A stretch of 64,000 nt of DNA, taken from IMG/VR virus record IMGVR_UViG_3300035703_000053, positions 1 to 64,000 of that record; one strand, given 5' to 3'. Shown here piece by piece: positions 13,750 to 22,792 of the stretch. Position numbers and translations under genes: made by a program. How positions within the stretch are numbered: position 1 is the stretch's first letter; each line of letters begins with the position of its first letter. The DNA comes from a virus. The notes under the pieces are model-generated. The model was not told the DNA's origin, made no database searches, and saw nothing but the letters and a program-made list of their open reading frames with translations.

Positions 13750-14852
13750 TTTGATACCAAAATAGCCCAACCAGTGTTAGCACCATCGCATTCCCAACGG
13801 CGTAACCAATTTTTTTTGCTGTATTTAACCTTATTGCCACGTGATGCAGCATTACTAACGTAACCGCCGTTTATCATATCTGCTTCACCATTCGGGTCTA
13901 ATTGAACAAATGCATCCGGTGTAAAACCCACACAACAAGTCCAGTGTCCACCACCAGAAGGATTGTTTACATTTCCTTTATGTAACCAACCAACACCTAC
14001 GGGCCTGTTGTTACGAATTTCATTTTCCAATAATGCAGCATTTCCATTGGTAATAAACGTTGGCTTAAGTCCCAGGGCTTTCAATGCTGCTAACTGAGCA
14101 TCCTTATCAGTTGTGTCTCCGTATTTGGCGCGGATTTTATTGTACTCATCATCTGTTTTGACTTTGCCGTAATAAGCAGCAATCATTGCGCAAGTGGAAG
14201 AAAAACACTCGCGGTAACCAGTGCCAGATTGATTATCTAGTTGATAAAAGTATGGAACATCTAATGTTTTAGAGCTAATGATACCTGTTGAATTACCTCC
14301 TGGCGTACCAAGCTGTTGATCCATGATTTGGATTAACTTGGTACTGTAGTTAGGATCTGTAGCATATTGCTCGGTAACCAAGAGCTGAGCACATTCATTC
14401 CGGTTTGTAGCTCGGTTAACACCTTTGTAAGTGCCGTAGTCTTTGTACCAACGATCAACTAGATAACAAACACACGTGTATAAATCAGGAAAATCAAGGA
14501 ATCCAGCTTTGATTGTTACCCATTGACCGTTAATAAACTCTTTAGTATTGGCCTTAGTTCCTGACCCTTTCAGACCAAAGAAATTATTCTTACCTGACGT
14601 TGCTGCTCCCCAGCCAGATTCAAGCGCCCATTGGGCTGCCACAACTTCAGGGTATTTAGCCCCACTATTTTTTGCTGCTGCTACCACGCCGTCCCATGTA
14701 TTTAGATATGCGCTGTTAATCGGTGTGCGGTATTTAACAGCAAAAGACTCCAGGGCCTCAGGAGACACCTGAGCCTGGAGCCAACTCCACGCTTCAATTT
14801 GATGCTGTTTTTCTACAAAGAATTTTGCAGCATCAACTAATTTTATTGTCAT
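13746..14852 (-). CDS. Bimodular endolysin: GH73-like glucosaminidase + C39-like peptidase
   Basis: Residues about 35-180 (YPEVVAAQWALESGWGA, GKNNFFGLKG, LYTCVCYLVDRWY) match a LytG/FlgJ-type N-acetylglucosaminidase, with E77 or E80 in WALESGW as catalytic candidates. Residues about 195-360 (DVPYFYQLDN, ECFSSTCAMIAAYYG, GGGHWTCCVGF, QLDPNGE) match a peptidase C39-like domain; Cys in CFSSTC, His in GGGHW and Asp in LDPNGE form the likely triad. The enzyme would cut both glycan and peptide parts of peptidoglycan. There is no signal peptide, so a holin is expected to release it. Confidence 0.82.
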   Translation of the reverse strand: MTIKLVDAAKFFVEKQHQIEAWSWLQAQVSPEALESFAVKYRTPINSAYLNTWDGVVAAAKNSGAKYPEVVAAQWALESGWGAATSGKNNFFGLKGSGTKANTKEFINGQWVTIKAGFLDFPDLYTCVCYLVDRWYKDYGTYKGVNRATNRNECAQLLVTEQYATDPNYSTKLIQIMDQQLGTPGGNSTGIISSKTLDVPYFYQLDNQSGTGYRECFSSTCAMIAAYYGKVKTDDEYNKIRAKYGDTTDKDAQLAALKALGLKPTFITNGNAALLENEIRNNRPVGVGWLHKGNVNNPSGGGHWTCCVGFTPDAFVQLDPNGEADMINGGYVSNAASRGNKVKYSKKNWLRRWECDGANTGWAILVSK

Positions 14853-14890
14853 GGCTCTAGATCTTTTTTACAAATCTAGACCAGAGAATC

Positions 14891-15196
14891 TTACCAAGGC
14901 ACACCAGCTGCTTTTGAAGGCGCGTGTTTTTCATCAAGTTGAGATTGAAGAGCAGCTTCAATTTCTTCAACTTTTTCTGTGCCAAATTTATCCTTCACCC
15001 ATTGCACTACAATTTCTTCCGTAAGAGAATCAAACGGAATCAATTGACCTTCAGGCCGCTCAAGACCAATAGATCCATAGGCACCAGCGGAGTATGTGCC
15101 ATCGTTAGAGTCAATCACATAATGAGCAGTAAAAACATAACCGTCAGCAGTTTCCCGCTCCAGGTTTGCAATTTTCCAGGTGGTTGTGGTGGTCAT
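14891..15196 (-). CDS. Conserved cyanophage protein (101 aa)
   Basis: The protein begins MTTTTTWKIANLERETADGY and has a beta-rich N-terminal half followed by an acidic helix (EEIVVQWVKDKFGTEKVEEI). It resembles a short protein found next to tail-fibre genes in cyanophages. The role may be in virion assembly, but nothing in the sequence proves it. Confidence 0.6.
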   Translation of the reverse strand: MTTTTTWKIANLERETADGYVFTAHYVIDSNDGTYSAGAYGSIGLERPEGQLIPFDSLTEEIVVQWVKDKFGTEKVEEIEAALQSQLDEKHAPSKAAGVPW

Positions 15197-15256
15197 AGGA
15201 CAAACGTTTTTTAACAGTATACCGTATCTAAGTAGTAGTGAGTAGGATTACTGGCT

Positions 15257-17260
15257 CTAGCAAGCCATCAGCACGCAGGGCACGCAGTAGCTTCCATCGT
15301 CGTAGGTGCAGGTGACATGGGTCGAAGTCACCTTGGCGACGGTTTTGCTGCGGATGATGTCGTCGTCTTGGGGTTTGGCGGTGCCATCACCAGCAGACAT
15401 CAGCAGATCACCCCGCTGCACTGTGACGCCTTCGGCAATGCGGATGATGAAGTCACCCGTCATTGCACAGTAGAAGTCATCGGTGTAGGTGTCGTCGTCA
15501 TCGTCCCAGTCTTGAAACACGCCAGACACGTTGGGGTCGCCTTCAACGTCGCTCACTTTCATACGGTTAAGCTGTTCGTTTTCTTCTTCACCCCAGTCGC
15601 ACATCTCATCGATGTTGCTTAGCACGGTGCCGCGCAGGATTTCTTCACGAGTAGCGCCACCAGGAAGTTGGGACCAGCGAGACAGGTGGGCACCGTTGTA
15701 GCTGACCGTGGTGCCGGATACGGAAATACTTCCCTCGTCGGTTCCATCTTGCCTAAATACAACCAATCCTCCGTCATTTGTATTTCTGCCAACAAACAAA
15801 CCGATGTCGCTGTCTCTAGTAAAGCCAGCGGTCCCAACACTGTTAATTAAAGATCCAGCAACATTAATGTCTGTGCTTGTTTTACCGACAAGAACAAATC
15901 CCTCGCTCGTAATCCTCATCCGCTCCGCCGGACTTGCAGCTCCGTCGGCGGTTGTGCTGAAGACAAGCCTGCCCGGCATGTCGTTGGCGCCGGGGGTGCC
16001 GTCTACAACCCCTTCAATAGCCGCCGCTACAAGTTGTTGAGTGCCATCGGTTCCAATAAACTGGAAATTTCCAAGACCATCGCCATTTGATACTAATGCT
16101 TGTGATCCAACACTGGTGCCGCGTGACTTTATTAACTGAAAATACGCTGGCGAAGTGTTGGCAGAGTTATTTGTAATTGTGCCAAGGGATGTGCCAAAGG
16201 TGGTGCCTTCGATTTGAAAGGCAGCACTTGTACGATTACTAGACGTCCCCACCAGCAGCCTGCCGGAGCTGTCGATGCGGGCGCGTTCGGCTTCTGCTGA
16301 ACCAGTGTCTGTGTAAAATGAAAGGAATTTACTTCCAGATCCTCCAAGGCGTTTGGCCGTCAGGCGAGCTTCACCTGTTGAATCGTTTGTATAAAGATCA
16401 ACACCGGTGTTGTTGTGCGAACCTAAAAAGACAGTATTAGCAGAAGAGACTTGAGAATGAAGTAATTGACTTGGGCTAGTAGTGCCAATCCCTACGTTGC
16501 CTGTAGGGGTGATAACTAGACGAGTTGATAACGTTGCGCTTGCATCTGCGCCACCTGTGTTCTGTGGTGCGGTTTCAAAACTTACGAATCCAGCGCTATT
16601 CGCAAGCTTAAACGCAGCAGCGTAACCATTATTGATGTATTTCCAAGCGCCATCAAAATACAAGTTGGAAGCTATGTAGGAGTTAGCTATATTGCTGTGA
16701 TCACCCGCTACATGAAGTAACGATTTAGGACTACTAGTCCCCAGACCTAACCTGCCGGAGCTGTCGATGCGGGCGCGTTCATTGCTATTAGTTGAGAGAG
16801 CTACTTGGTCTGCGCCAGGGCTGTAAATGCCGGTGTTTGGATCTGAAACAAAACTAATTGAAGGGTTGGTTGCAGTACCTGATGCAAATACCCCTGATGT
16901 GACCGTGCAAGTACCACCGCTAATACTGGTAAAGTTACCACTGGTAAAGTTTGCAGTTGTACCGGTTACGGTTGCGCCTGAGATTTGATTTGTAAAAATA
17001 CCAGACACAAAATTAGCATTTGCACCTGTAACAGTAGTTCCCGTTAAAGACGTGAACGTACCCGTGGTACCAATAACGGTAAGTCCTGATACCTGAGAAC
17101 TAAAAGTTCCTGTAGCAAACGTTGCCGTTACGCCTGAAACAGTTCCGGTAACCGTTAAGTTACCTGAGGTAGACGCAAATAATCCAGAAACAGTAATGCT
17201 TTTATCTACGCCACCATTGGTAAACGTAATCGTATCAACCCTGATTTCTCCGTACGGCAT
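15257..17260 (-). CDS. Tail fibre with TGT-repeat shaft and conserved C-terminal domain
   Basis: The N-terminus MPYGEIRVDTITFTNGGVDK is typical of cyanophage fibres. Residues 25-135 are short beta repeats of the GTFTSLTGTTVTGANA kind. Next come several copies of ERARIDSSGRL-type units (about 165, 305), known from phage fibres as GTSSPxxxLH repeats. The last about 130 residues (REEILRGTVLSNIDEMCDWG to the end VPCVLMAC) form a conserved domain that may be the trimerisation tip or a G2-like chaperone. It would contact the host surface. Confidence 0.8.
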   Translation of the reverse strand: MPYGEIRVDTITFTNGGVDKSITVSGLFASTSGNLTVTGTVSGVTATFATGTFSSQVSGLTVIGTTGTFTSLTGTTVTGANANFVSGIFTNQISGATVTGTTANFTSGNFTSISGGTCTVTSGVFASGTATNPSISFVSDPNTGIYSPGADQVALSTNSNERARIDSSGRLGLGTSSPKSLLHVAGDHSNIANSYIASNLYFDGAWKYINNGYAAAFKLANSAGFVSFETAPQNTGGADASATLSTRLVITPTGNVGIGTTSPSQLLHSQVSSANTVFLGSHNNTGVDLYTNDSTGEARLTAKRLGGSGSKFLSFYTDTGSAEAERARIDSSGRLLVGTSSNRTSAAFQIEGTTFGTSLGTITNNSANTSPAYFQLIKSRGTSVGSQALVSNGDGLGNFQFIGTDGTQQLVAAAIEGVVDGTPGANDMPGRLVFSTTADGAASPAERMRITSEGFVLVGKTSTDINVAGSLINSVGTAGFTRDSDIGLFVGRNTNDGGLVVFRQDGTDEGSISVSGTTVSYNGAHLSRWSQLPGGATREEILRGTVLSNIDEMCDWGEEENEQLNRMKVSDVEGDPNVSGVFQDWDDDDDTYTDDFYCAMTGDFIIRIAEGVTVQRGDLLMSAGDGTAKPQDDDIIRSKTVAKVTSTHVTCTYDDGSYCVPCVLMAC

Positions 17261-17304
17261 TTTTTTAAATACTTTTTACGATTCTAGCTTTTTAAAGCTT
17301 ATAT

Positions 17305-19278
17305 TCAAAGAATGATCAATGGACCTTTGATTATAAAACCACTTGCACTACCAGATACTACGCCAGAACAAACAATGGCTGGAGTTGTACCAGACGGTGT
17401 TGTGATTGCAAGCGTAGCCCCAGTAATGTTTGTAATGCTTGCATTGGTTCCGGAAATATTTGCACCCGAAAGAGTGCTGGTAAACGTACCAGAAACACCA
17501 GTGATGCTACTGAATTGACCAGTGTTACCAGTGATTGTTGCACCTGACAATTGAGTTGTGAACGTGCCGCTAACACCCGTTGCATTACTGAATTGTGCCG
17601 TGTTACCCGTGATTGTTCCACCTGAAAGGTAGGTGTATATACCGGAAACACCAGTGATGTTTGAAAATAATGCTGTGTCACCGGTAATAGTTGCACCTGA
17701 CAACCTTGTAGTAAATACTCCAGATACTCCTGTGACAGAAGTAAATGCAGCAGTTGTTCCTGTAACTGTTTGACCACTGATCGTTCCGGTTACAGATAGA
17801 CCCGAACCAATAAAACCAGAACCAACAACAGTTAGATCACCTGAGACTGTTGTATTGGTGAAGCTGAGGTTGGTTGCTTGAAGTGTAGTAAAAACACCTG
17901 TTGCCGCGTTGACCGTAACACCCGTGATCGTAGTGCCAGTGACGTATGTGAACGTACCAGTGGCTCCGGTAACCGTTGTACCGACAACAGTGGCACCTGA
18001 AACAGAAGTGGTAAATACAGCAGCAATACCTGTTACATTCGTAAACAAGCCTGCATCGCCTGTAATAACCGTTCCAGAAACATTGGTAAACTTCCCTGTT
18101 CCAGCTGTCAGCTGACTAAATAAACCCGTTGCACCTGTAATGGTTACGCCTGAAACTTGAGTTGTAAATACACCGGAAACACCTGTAACAGTAGAGGCCA
18201 GGATTGTGTCACCTGTAATGGTTGCTCCTGAAATACGGCTTGTAAATACCCCAGAGACACCAGTAATACTAGAAACATTTACTGTATTACCAGTAATAGA
18301 TCCACCGGATAAATTACTGTAAACTCCCGAAACACCTGTTACCGCAGTAAACTGTCCAATGCCGCCTGTAATAACAAATCCCGAAAGAAACTGAGAAAAG
18401 ACGCCAGAAATTCCACTTACGTTACCAAAAGACGCATTATTACCTGTAATAGTTGCACCAGAAACTCTGGCAGTAAAAGTCCCAGAAACTCCGGTTAAGT
18501 TGCTAAATAAACCTGTATTACCAGTAACGGTTGCACCTGATACGGATGTAGTAAATGTCCCTGAAACGCCTGTAACTGTAGAAAATGCTGACGTTGTACC
18601 TGTTATTGTTGTGCCTGATAGTGTGCCAGTGACTTGAACACTGTTAGCATATTGAGCAAGACCAGATACGGTCAAGCCACTACCAACGGTTAAATTGCCA
18701 GTTACGTTAAGAACAGGCGTACCAAGAGATTGGAACGTGCCGGTGGTTGCATTGATGTTTGTGCCGGTAATTGTCGTCCCGCTTAATGCAGAAAAAACGC
18801 CGGACGTGCCAGAGATCGTGTTTCCTGTGATTAATGCACCAGACAGAAACTGGAACTGGCCACTGGTAAAGTTTGCACTCGTTCCTGTTGCGGTGACAGT
18901 CGTTAATGTATTCGCATTTACGTTAGTGCCTTGAATATTTGTACCAGTTAACGTGGCACCACTTACGGTTCCGCTAACGGTTGTATTGGATTGAACAATA
19001 ATTCCACTGAAAGTAGATGTATTTGCAGCTGTAATGCCAGATGTGACAAGGTTTCCGGATACAACCAGACCACTTTGAATGGTCACATTGCCGCTGATGG
19101 TTCCTCCCGTTCGGGGAAGGTAGTAAACATTCAAGTAAACCTTGGTACCAGATACGGTAAGCTTTTTATTTTTTAACGCAGGATCAACTTCATTTACGTG
19201 AACGAGCGTAAATAGATCGACGTCATCAATGTCGCCTCCAGCAAGTTCCGGAAGGTCGCTGATCCTTCTATTTGCCAC
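17305..19278 (-). CDS. Highly repetitive tail fibre/adhesin shaft (657 aa)
   Basis: The N-terminus MANRRISDLPELAGGDIDDV is an adapter found in cyanophage fibres. Almost all the rest is more than 20 imperfect repeats of about 27 residues with the core (T/I)TGVSGxFTxxxSGATxTGN. These predict a long triple beta-helical shaft. The protein ends in TTPAIVCSGVVSGSASGFII without a bulky tip domain, so the receptor-binding part may be a separate chain. The DNA repeats could drive length changes by recombination. Confidence 0.8.
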   Translation of the reverse strand: MANRRISDLPELAGGDIDDVDLFTLVHVNEVDPALKNKKLTVSGTKVYLNVYYLPRTGGTISGNVTIQSGLVVSGNLVTSGITAANTSTFSGIIVQSNTTVSGTVSGATLTGTNIQGTNVNANTLTTVTATGTSANFTSGQFQFLSGALITGNTISGTSGVFSALSGTTITGTNINATTGTFQSLGTPVLNVTGNLTVGSGLTVSGLAQYANSVQVTGTLSGTTITGTTSAFSTVTGVSGTFTTSVSGATVTGNTGLFSNLTGVSGTFTARVSGATITGNNASFGNVSGISGVFSQFLSGFVITGGIGQFTAVTGVSGVYSNLSGGSITGNTVNVSSITGVSGVFTSRISGATITGDTILASTVTGVSGVFTTQVSGVTITGATGLFSQLTAGTGKFTNVSGTVITGDAGLFTNVTGIAAVFTTSVSGATVVGTTVTGATGTFTYVTGTTITGVTVNAATGVFTTLQATNLSFTNTTVSGDLTVVGSGFIGSGLSVTGTISGQTVTGTTAAFTSVTGVSGVFTTRLSGATITGDTALFSNITGVSGIYTYLSGGTITGNTAQFSNATGVSGTFTTQLSGATITGNTGQFSSITGVSGTFTSTLSGANISGTNASITNITGATLAITTPSGTTPAIVCSGVVSGSASGFIIKGPLIIL

Positions 19279-19330
19279 CCGTCATTCACATATATGTCTT
19301 AAATCAATTATAGTTCTACTATTTCAACAG

Positions 19331-19663
19331 TTACTTGACCTTGATTTCAAGGCGAGGAAGATTGCTTGAAATAAAGTTCCAGCCTGCTTGCGCTGCTGTT
19401 ACCAAACCACAGGAAAGGAGAAGAATCAAAACAAGTTCAGCAACCGTCAAGTTGCGTCGCACATAAATAATCTGAGGTTGCTGCTGGGGTACTTGCTGTT
19501 GAATAGCAGCTTGTTGGGCCATGGTTTGCTGAATTGCAAGTTCACGAGCCCTTGCCTTCATCTCTTCCAGTTGCTCAGGTGTGACTCGGTTTGTAAAGGG
19601 ATTTACACCAGTGGCTTCTGGTATTTGCACAGGCATTTGGCTTGCGGGTACTTGGTCTTCCAT
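19331..19663 (-). CDS. Conserved cyanophage membrane-anchored protein
   Basis: The 110-residue protein has a Pro/Gln-rich N-terminal half with a helix (PEQLEEMKARARELAIQQTM), then YVRRNLTVAELVLILLLSCG, a single membrane helix near residues 72-92, and a basic C-terminus. A similar protein is found in marine cyanophages beside structural genes. It may be a virion or inner-membrane protein; its function is unknown. Confidence 0.65.
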   Translation of the reverse strand: MEDQVPASQMPVQIPEATGVNPFTNRVTPEQLEEMKARARELAIQQTMAQQAAIQQQVPQQQPQIIYVRRNLTVAELVLILLLSCGLVTAAQAGWNFISSNLPRLEIKVK

Positions 19664-19716
19664 GGATAGACAAATTAGTTACACAAAGGTTAGCATCTAA
19701 CAAAACGTATTGCAAA

Positions 19717-20139
19717 ATGAAAACAGGAATAGTTAAGGCGCTGGAAGACGTCGCCTGGGAATTAAAAGGGATCAAGAATGTCCTTTCGTCTTTGTGGGAA
19801 TTTCGTTACAAAAACGGAGAAACAAACTTGTTGCACCCCGAAGCGTTTGCCGATGAGTATATCTCAATTGAGGAATGTGGTAAACGGTTAAATGTGTCCG
19901 AGCAAACTATTAGAAATTGGATTGCAATTGGCAAAAAAAATCCAGCTAAAGGCTGGAAGGAAGGTGTTCACTATGTCAATGTCGCCCCAGAGGAAGCGCG
20001 AAAAGTCGGAGTGCGTGTCCCTTGGAACCAATTGGTTCGTTCCTTCTCCCAAAACGAGAAAGTTACCAATGTTGACTTCCTGAATGGTGCAGCTTACGTT
20101 CCCAGACACAACCGACTTGACAATGGCTCACCGTTTTAA
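19717..20139 (+). CDS. Helix-turn-helix DNA-binding protein
   Basis: The preferred start is MKTGIVKALEDVAWELKGI; a longer frame begins inside the divergent gene. Residues about 50-90 (YISIEECGKRLNVSEQTIRN then WIAIGKKNPAKGWKEGVHYV) match an excisionase/MerR-like winged helix. It may regulate transcription of the adjoining genes. Its end overlaps the next gene by 17 bp. Confidence 0.65.
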   Translation: MKTGIVKALEDVAWELKGIKNVLSSLWEFRYKNGETNLLHPEAFADEYISIEECGKRLNVSEQTIRNWIAIGKKNPAKGWKEGVHYVNVAPEEARKVGVRVPWNQLVRSFSQNEKVTNVDFLNGAAYVPRHNRLDNGSPF

Positions 20140-20575
20140 AAACATTGAAGTTCATCAAGTAACTCTTGATAACTACAGGGAAACATTAACAACATCTCTT
20201 GCGGATCAAGTTGAAATGTTTCTGCCTCCGGAGGGCTCGTTTGATGATGGTTGCCTGCAACGGTACTTAGAAAATGTCTTTAATTACGAACAGGAAGACG
20301 CAAACTCGAGCATGACGCTTGCAAATCGACTTCGGTTTGCGTTTCAAGACATGCAGCCGGACACAATTTGCGGCAAGTTTCCTTCTGCTGAACTTCCTTT
20401 GAAAAGGCGACTGAGGTGTGTTGCCGAATATCTTATTCGCTCAGGTGAATTTGATAAGCTGCGCGACGAAAAAGGACGACTCGTAAAAAAACGAGGTATT
20501 CTCGGTAAAATGGTGGTAATTTATACACCACTACCAAAGCTCATGGAATCTTTAATTCGTCAAGGATTGGTTTAA
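20123..20575 (+). CDS. Hypothetical protein (150 aa)
   Basis: MAHRFKNIEVHQVTLDNYRE is the likely start; an in-frame ATG at 20084 lies deeper inside the upstream gene. The C-terminal part is basic and helical (LPLKRRLRCVAEYLIRSGEF, RGILGKMVVIYTPL), possibly a winged-helix fold. No family is recognised. It shares an operon with the HTH gene. Confidence 0.55.
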   Translation: MAHRFKNIEVHQVTLDNYRETLTTSLADQVEMFLPPEGSFDDGCLQRYLENVFNYEQEDANSSMTLANRLRFAFQDMQPDTICGKFPSAELPLKRRLRCVAEYLIRSGEFDKLRDEKGRLVKKRGILGKMVVIYTPLPKLMESLIRQGLV

Positions 20576-20577
20576 CA

Positions 20578-20967
20578 ATGAATAGGCGCGAAAAATTGCT
20601 AGCTTCAGCTATTGGTCCAGAGTTAAATGAGACCAAAGCCATGATGCTTGATGCCACCATAAAACTAGTTCTTGGTGACATGGGGCAACATTATGTCAAA
20701 ATGTGGCAGGCAGAGGGACCTGGAATTATGGTTTTTCAGCCGGACAGAAAGGACCGTTCAATGTTTTTTATGACCCTAAAAGAACTTCATGCTGCACAAG
20801 AAAGTTGTGAAAAAGAAAATAATGGAGACATGGCAGAATCTTTTAGGCGTATTTTATCAGCGGCACAAAAAATTAACCCAATGGAAAAAGCTGGGTATGT
20901 AATCAACGATTCAGAAGGAATTCGGTATATTGAAATTGATTACAACCAAGAGACTGACAAAAAATGA
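20578..20967 (+). CDS. Hypothetical protein (129 aa)
   Basis: The start follows the previous stop by two bases, and the end overlaps the next ATG. The mixed alpha/beta protein contains GPGIMVFQPDRKDRSMFFMT, a beta hairpin with charged turn. The pattern resembles a conserved cyanophage protein of unknown function. No catalytic motif is visible. Confidence 0.6.
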   Translation: MNRREKLLASAIGPELNETKAMMLDATIKLVLGDMGQHYVKMWQAEGPGIMVFQPDRKDRSMFFMTLKELHAAQESCEKENNGDMAESFRRILSAAQKINPMEKAGYVINDSEGIRYIEIDYNQETDKK

Positions 20968-21551
20968 GCCTGAAGGGTGCCAGGGTCAAGCGCGAAGATG
21001 TTGAGTGGATTAGCAATGCGGATCTTGTAGCTTGTGCTCATGAGTTAATGGGTGGAATTGACCTAGACCCTGCAAGCTCTAACCTTGCAAACGAGTATGT
21101 CCAAGCTGAAAAATACTACACGCCAACAGACGATGGTTTAAATTCTCAGCAGTGGCATGGAAAGGTTTATCTGTTTCCACCCTCCGGCGCTTACTTCTGG
21201 GACAAAAAGCAAGGGCGATGGAAGATGACAAGGACTTCTGCAATTTCCTTAACATCTTCACATGCAGTGTGGTTCCGCCGTTTGTACCACGCCTGGTTGA
21301 CGCGTGAAATCAAAGAGGCACTTTATTTTACCAACTGTCCCGACATGATTCGTTATGATCAACGAATCTTTGATTTTCCTGTGTGTATCTTCAGGACAAC
21401 ACCAATGCTGGTACGCAGGACCAAAGACGAGGTGTCTTCTTATAAGACTTGCACGTCTATTGCTGTATACATGCAACCCCATGAAAACCCAAGTGAGGCA
21501 ACGGAAAAATTTGTTGAGATTTACTCGCCTAGGGGTCGGATCCTCTATTGA
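20964..21551 (+). CDS. Dam-like phage DNA adenine methyltransferase homologue with altered catalytic motif
   Basis: Residues 30-57 (GGIDLDPASSNLANEYVQAE then YYTPTDDGLN) match the phage N6-adenine methyltransferase family, where IDLDPAS lies in the SAM/active-site region and DDGL follows. The catalytic (D/N)PPY of the family should come next. Here the sequence is VYLFPPSGAYFW (71-74 FPPS), losing both the Asp/Asn and the aromatic residue. It may be inactive or have a new use, such as DNA binding. The 195-aa length and the C-terminal part are otherwise normal. Confidence 0.65.
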   Translation: MSLKGARVKREDVEWISNADLVACAHELMGGIDLDPASSNLANEYVQAEKYYTPTDDGLNSQQWHGKVYLFPPSGAYFWDKKQGRWKMTRTSAISLTSSHAVWFRRLYHAWLTREIKEALYFTNCPDMIRYDQRIFDFPVCIFRTTPMLVRRTKDEVSSYKTCTSIAVYMQPHENPSEATEKFVEIYSPRGRILY

Positions 21552-21584
21552 ATTGCGTATACTAAAAAACGAATTGGAATCAGC

Positions 21585-22172
21585 ATGAGCATCCTTGCCG
21601 ATTGGGAGATCAAAAAGCTTGCCGAAGAAGAAGGTATGATTGATCCGTTCGTGGATCATCAAGTCAAACGAGAAGATGGCAAGCGACTTCTTAGCTATGG
21701 ACTCAGCTCATACGGCTATGACATCAGGTTGTCTCCAAAGCAATGCCTTATTTTTGGCAAGGTGCAGGCTGGTGATTGCGACCCAAAAGACTTTGATCCC
21801 GATATTCTCAAGCCAGCGGAATTACAAGAAGATTCAAAAGGAAAATACTTCGTGCTTCCTCCGTACGGTTATTGCCTAGGCGTTGCAATGGAGCACATTA
21901 AACTTCCTCCAGACGTCACTGTTGTTGCTGTGGGTAAATCTACGTATGCCCGATCGGGAATACTGGTAAATATCACCCCAGCGGAGGCGATGTGGCAAGG
22001 ACATCTCACCCTTGAAATCAGTAACTGCACAGGGCTCTTTAACAGGGTTTATGCCAATGAGGGTATTACGCAGCTCTTGTTTTATCGCGGTGAACCCTGC
22101 AAGGTTACCTATCAAGATAGGAAGGGCAAGTACCAGGACCAGCCTTACGAAGTTGTTTATAGCAAAGTGTAA
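21585..22172 (+). CDS. dcd: dCTP deaminase
   Basis: LSSYGYDIRLSP near residue 40, VGKSTYARSGILVNITPAEA near 116 and WQGHLTLEISN near 137 are the signature blocks of the dCTP deaminase/dUTPase superfamily; E144 in TLEISN corresponds to the catalytic Glu of Dcd. It converts dCTP to dUTP for thymidylate synthesis and works as a trimer. The 195 aa is full length. It stands alone without a visible dUTPase or thymidylate synthase in the window. Confidence 0.88.
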   Translation: MSILADWEIKKLAEEEGMIDPFVDHQVKREDGKRLLSYGLSSYGYDIRLSPKQCLIFGKVQAGDCDPKDFDPDILKPAELQEDSKGKYFVLPPYGYCLGVAMEHIKLPPDVTVVAVGKSTYARSGILVNITPAEAMWQGHLTLEISNCTGLFNRVYANEGITQLLFYRGEPCKVTYQDRKGKYQDQPYEVVYSKV

Positions 22173-22384
22173 TGAAAGCTGAATTGCCTGACATTGCCGA
22201 AAGACTCGATATTGTCGAGTTAATTTTTAATCTTGTTATCAAACAGGAAAGTGAAGAGTTTTCAATTGTGCTTGATCAGTTCAAAGTAGAAAATGTGCAG
22301 TGGGTTTTGACTCAACTTTCCGATCCCATCGAACAACTTTTTGATTCTCTTGAACTGGAATACGAAAAGGCTGTAGATTATTAA
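22172..22384 (+). CDS. Small acidic helical protein (70 aa)
   Basis: Its ATG overlaps the dCTP deaminase stop by one base. The protein is strongly acidic and helical, with the segment LDIVELIFNLVIKQESEEF. It could be a protein-protein interaction or DNA-mimic protein; no family is recognised. Its stop converges with the minus-strand gene at 22381. Confidence 0.5.
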   Translation: MKAELPDIAERLDIVELIFNLVIKQESEEFSIVLDQFKVENVQWVLTQLSDPIEQLFDSLELEYEKAVDY

Positions 22385-22752
22385 AAACTACGTCCAAATG
22401 ACGGTAGTGGTTTCCTGGCATAGCCTGTGCTTCCCACCTGTCCGTATGTATCCCCAAGGCTAGGCAACTCGGTTCCATCGATGTTTGCCTGACGCCTTGG
22501 GGTTTTGCCACGAATTTGTGGCTCATCTATCGCAGCTTTTTGCCTGAACTTTCCTGCGGTTTTGGCTGCCCTGAAATATTTCTCTACACGCCCCTGTTTG
22601 TCATTAACAGACTCTGCGGACGACCTGTCCCCTGGAGCAACACGGCGTAAATCAGTGTCATACGCTTGCTCGGGACGCAAGTCTGATACCTCAGCTCCAG
22701 AGGTACCCGAGAGTTGCCGTGGATCGTAGAGCGGGTTAAATAAATCAGCCAT
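22381..22752 (-). CDS. Hypothetical basic protein (123 aa)
   Basis: MADLFNPLYDPRQLSGTSGA is the sensible start; upstream in-frame codons are AT-rich and hydrophobic. The protein is low in hydrophobic residues, rich in Arg, Gly and Pro, and ends ARKPLPSFGRSF, a disordered style shared with virion-interior proteins in the 44-53 kb block. It lies alone on the minus strand between plus-strand genes. Confidence 0.5.
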   Translation of the reverse strand: MADLFNPLYDPRQLSGTSGAEVSDLRPEQAYDTDLRRVAPGDRSSAESVNDKQGRVEKYFRAAKTAGKFRQKAAIDEPQIRGKTPRRQANIDGTELPSLGDTYGQVGSTGYARKPLPSFGRSF

Positions 22753-22792
22753 GATAATATTGTAATAGGAATAAATCAAGACAATAAGTATC

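Noticed and set aside
17305-19278. Regular DNA repeats that could be mistaken for a CRISPR array
   Set aside because: Repeats are imperfect, in frame, contiguous and encode a fibre shaft; no fixed-length unique spacers.
20084-20122. Longer N-terminus of the 20123 gene
   Set aside because: The added residues lie deep inside the previous gene and lack a ribosome site; the later ATG is preferred, though this is not certain.
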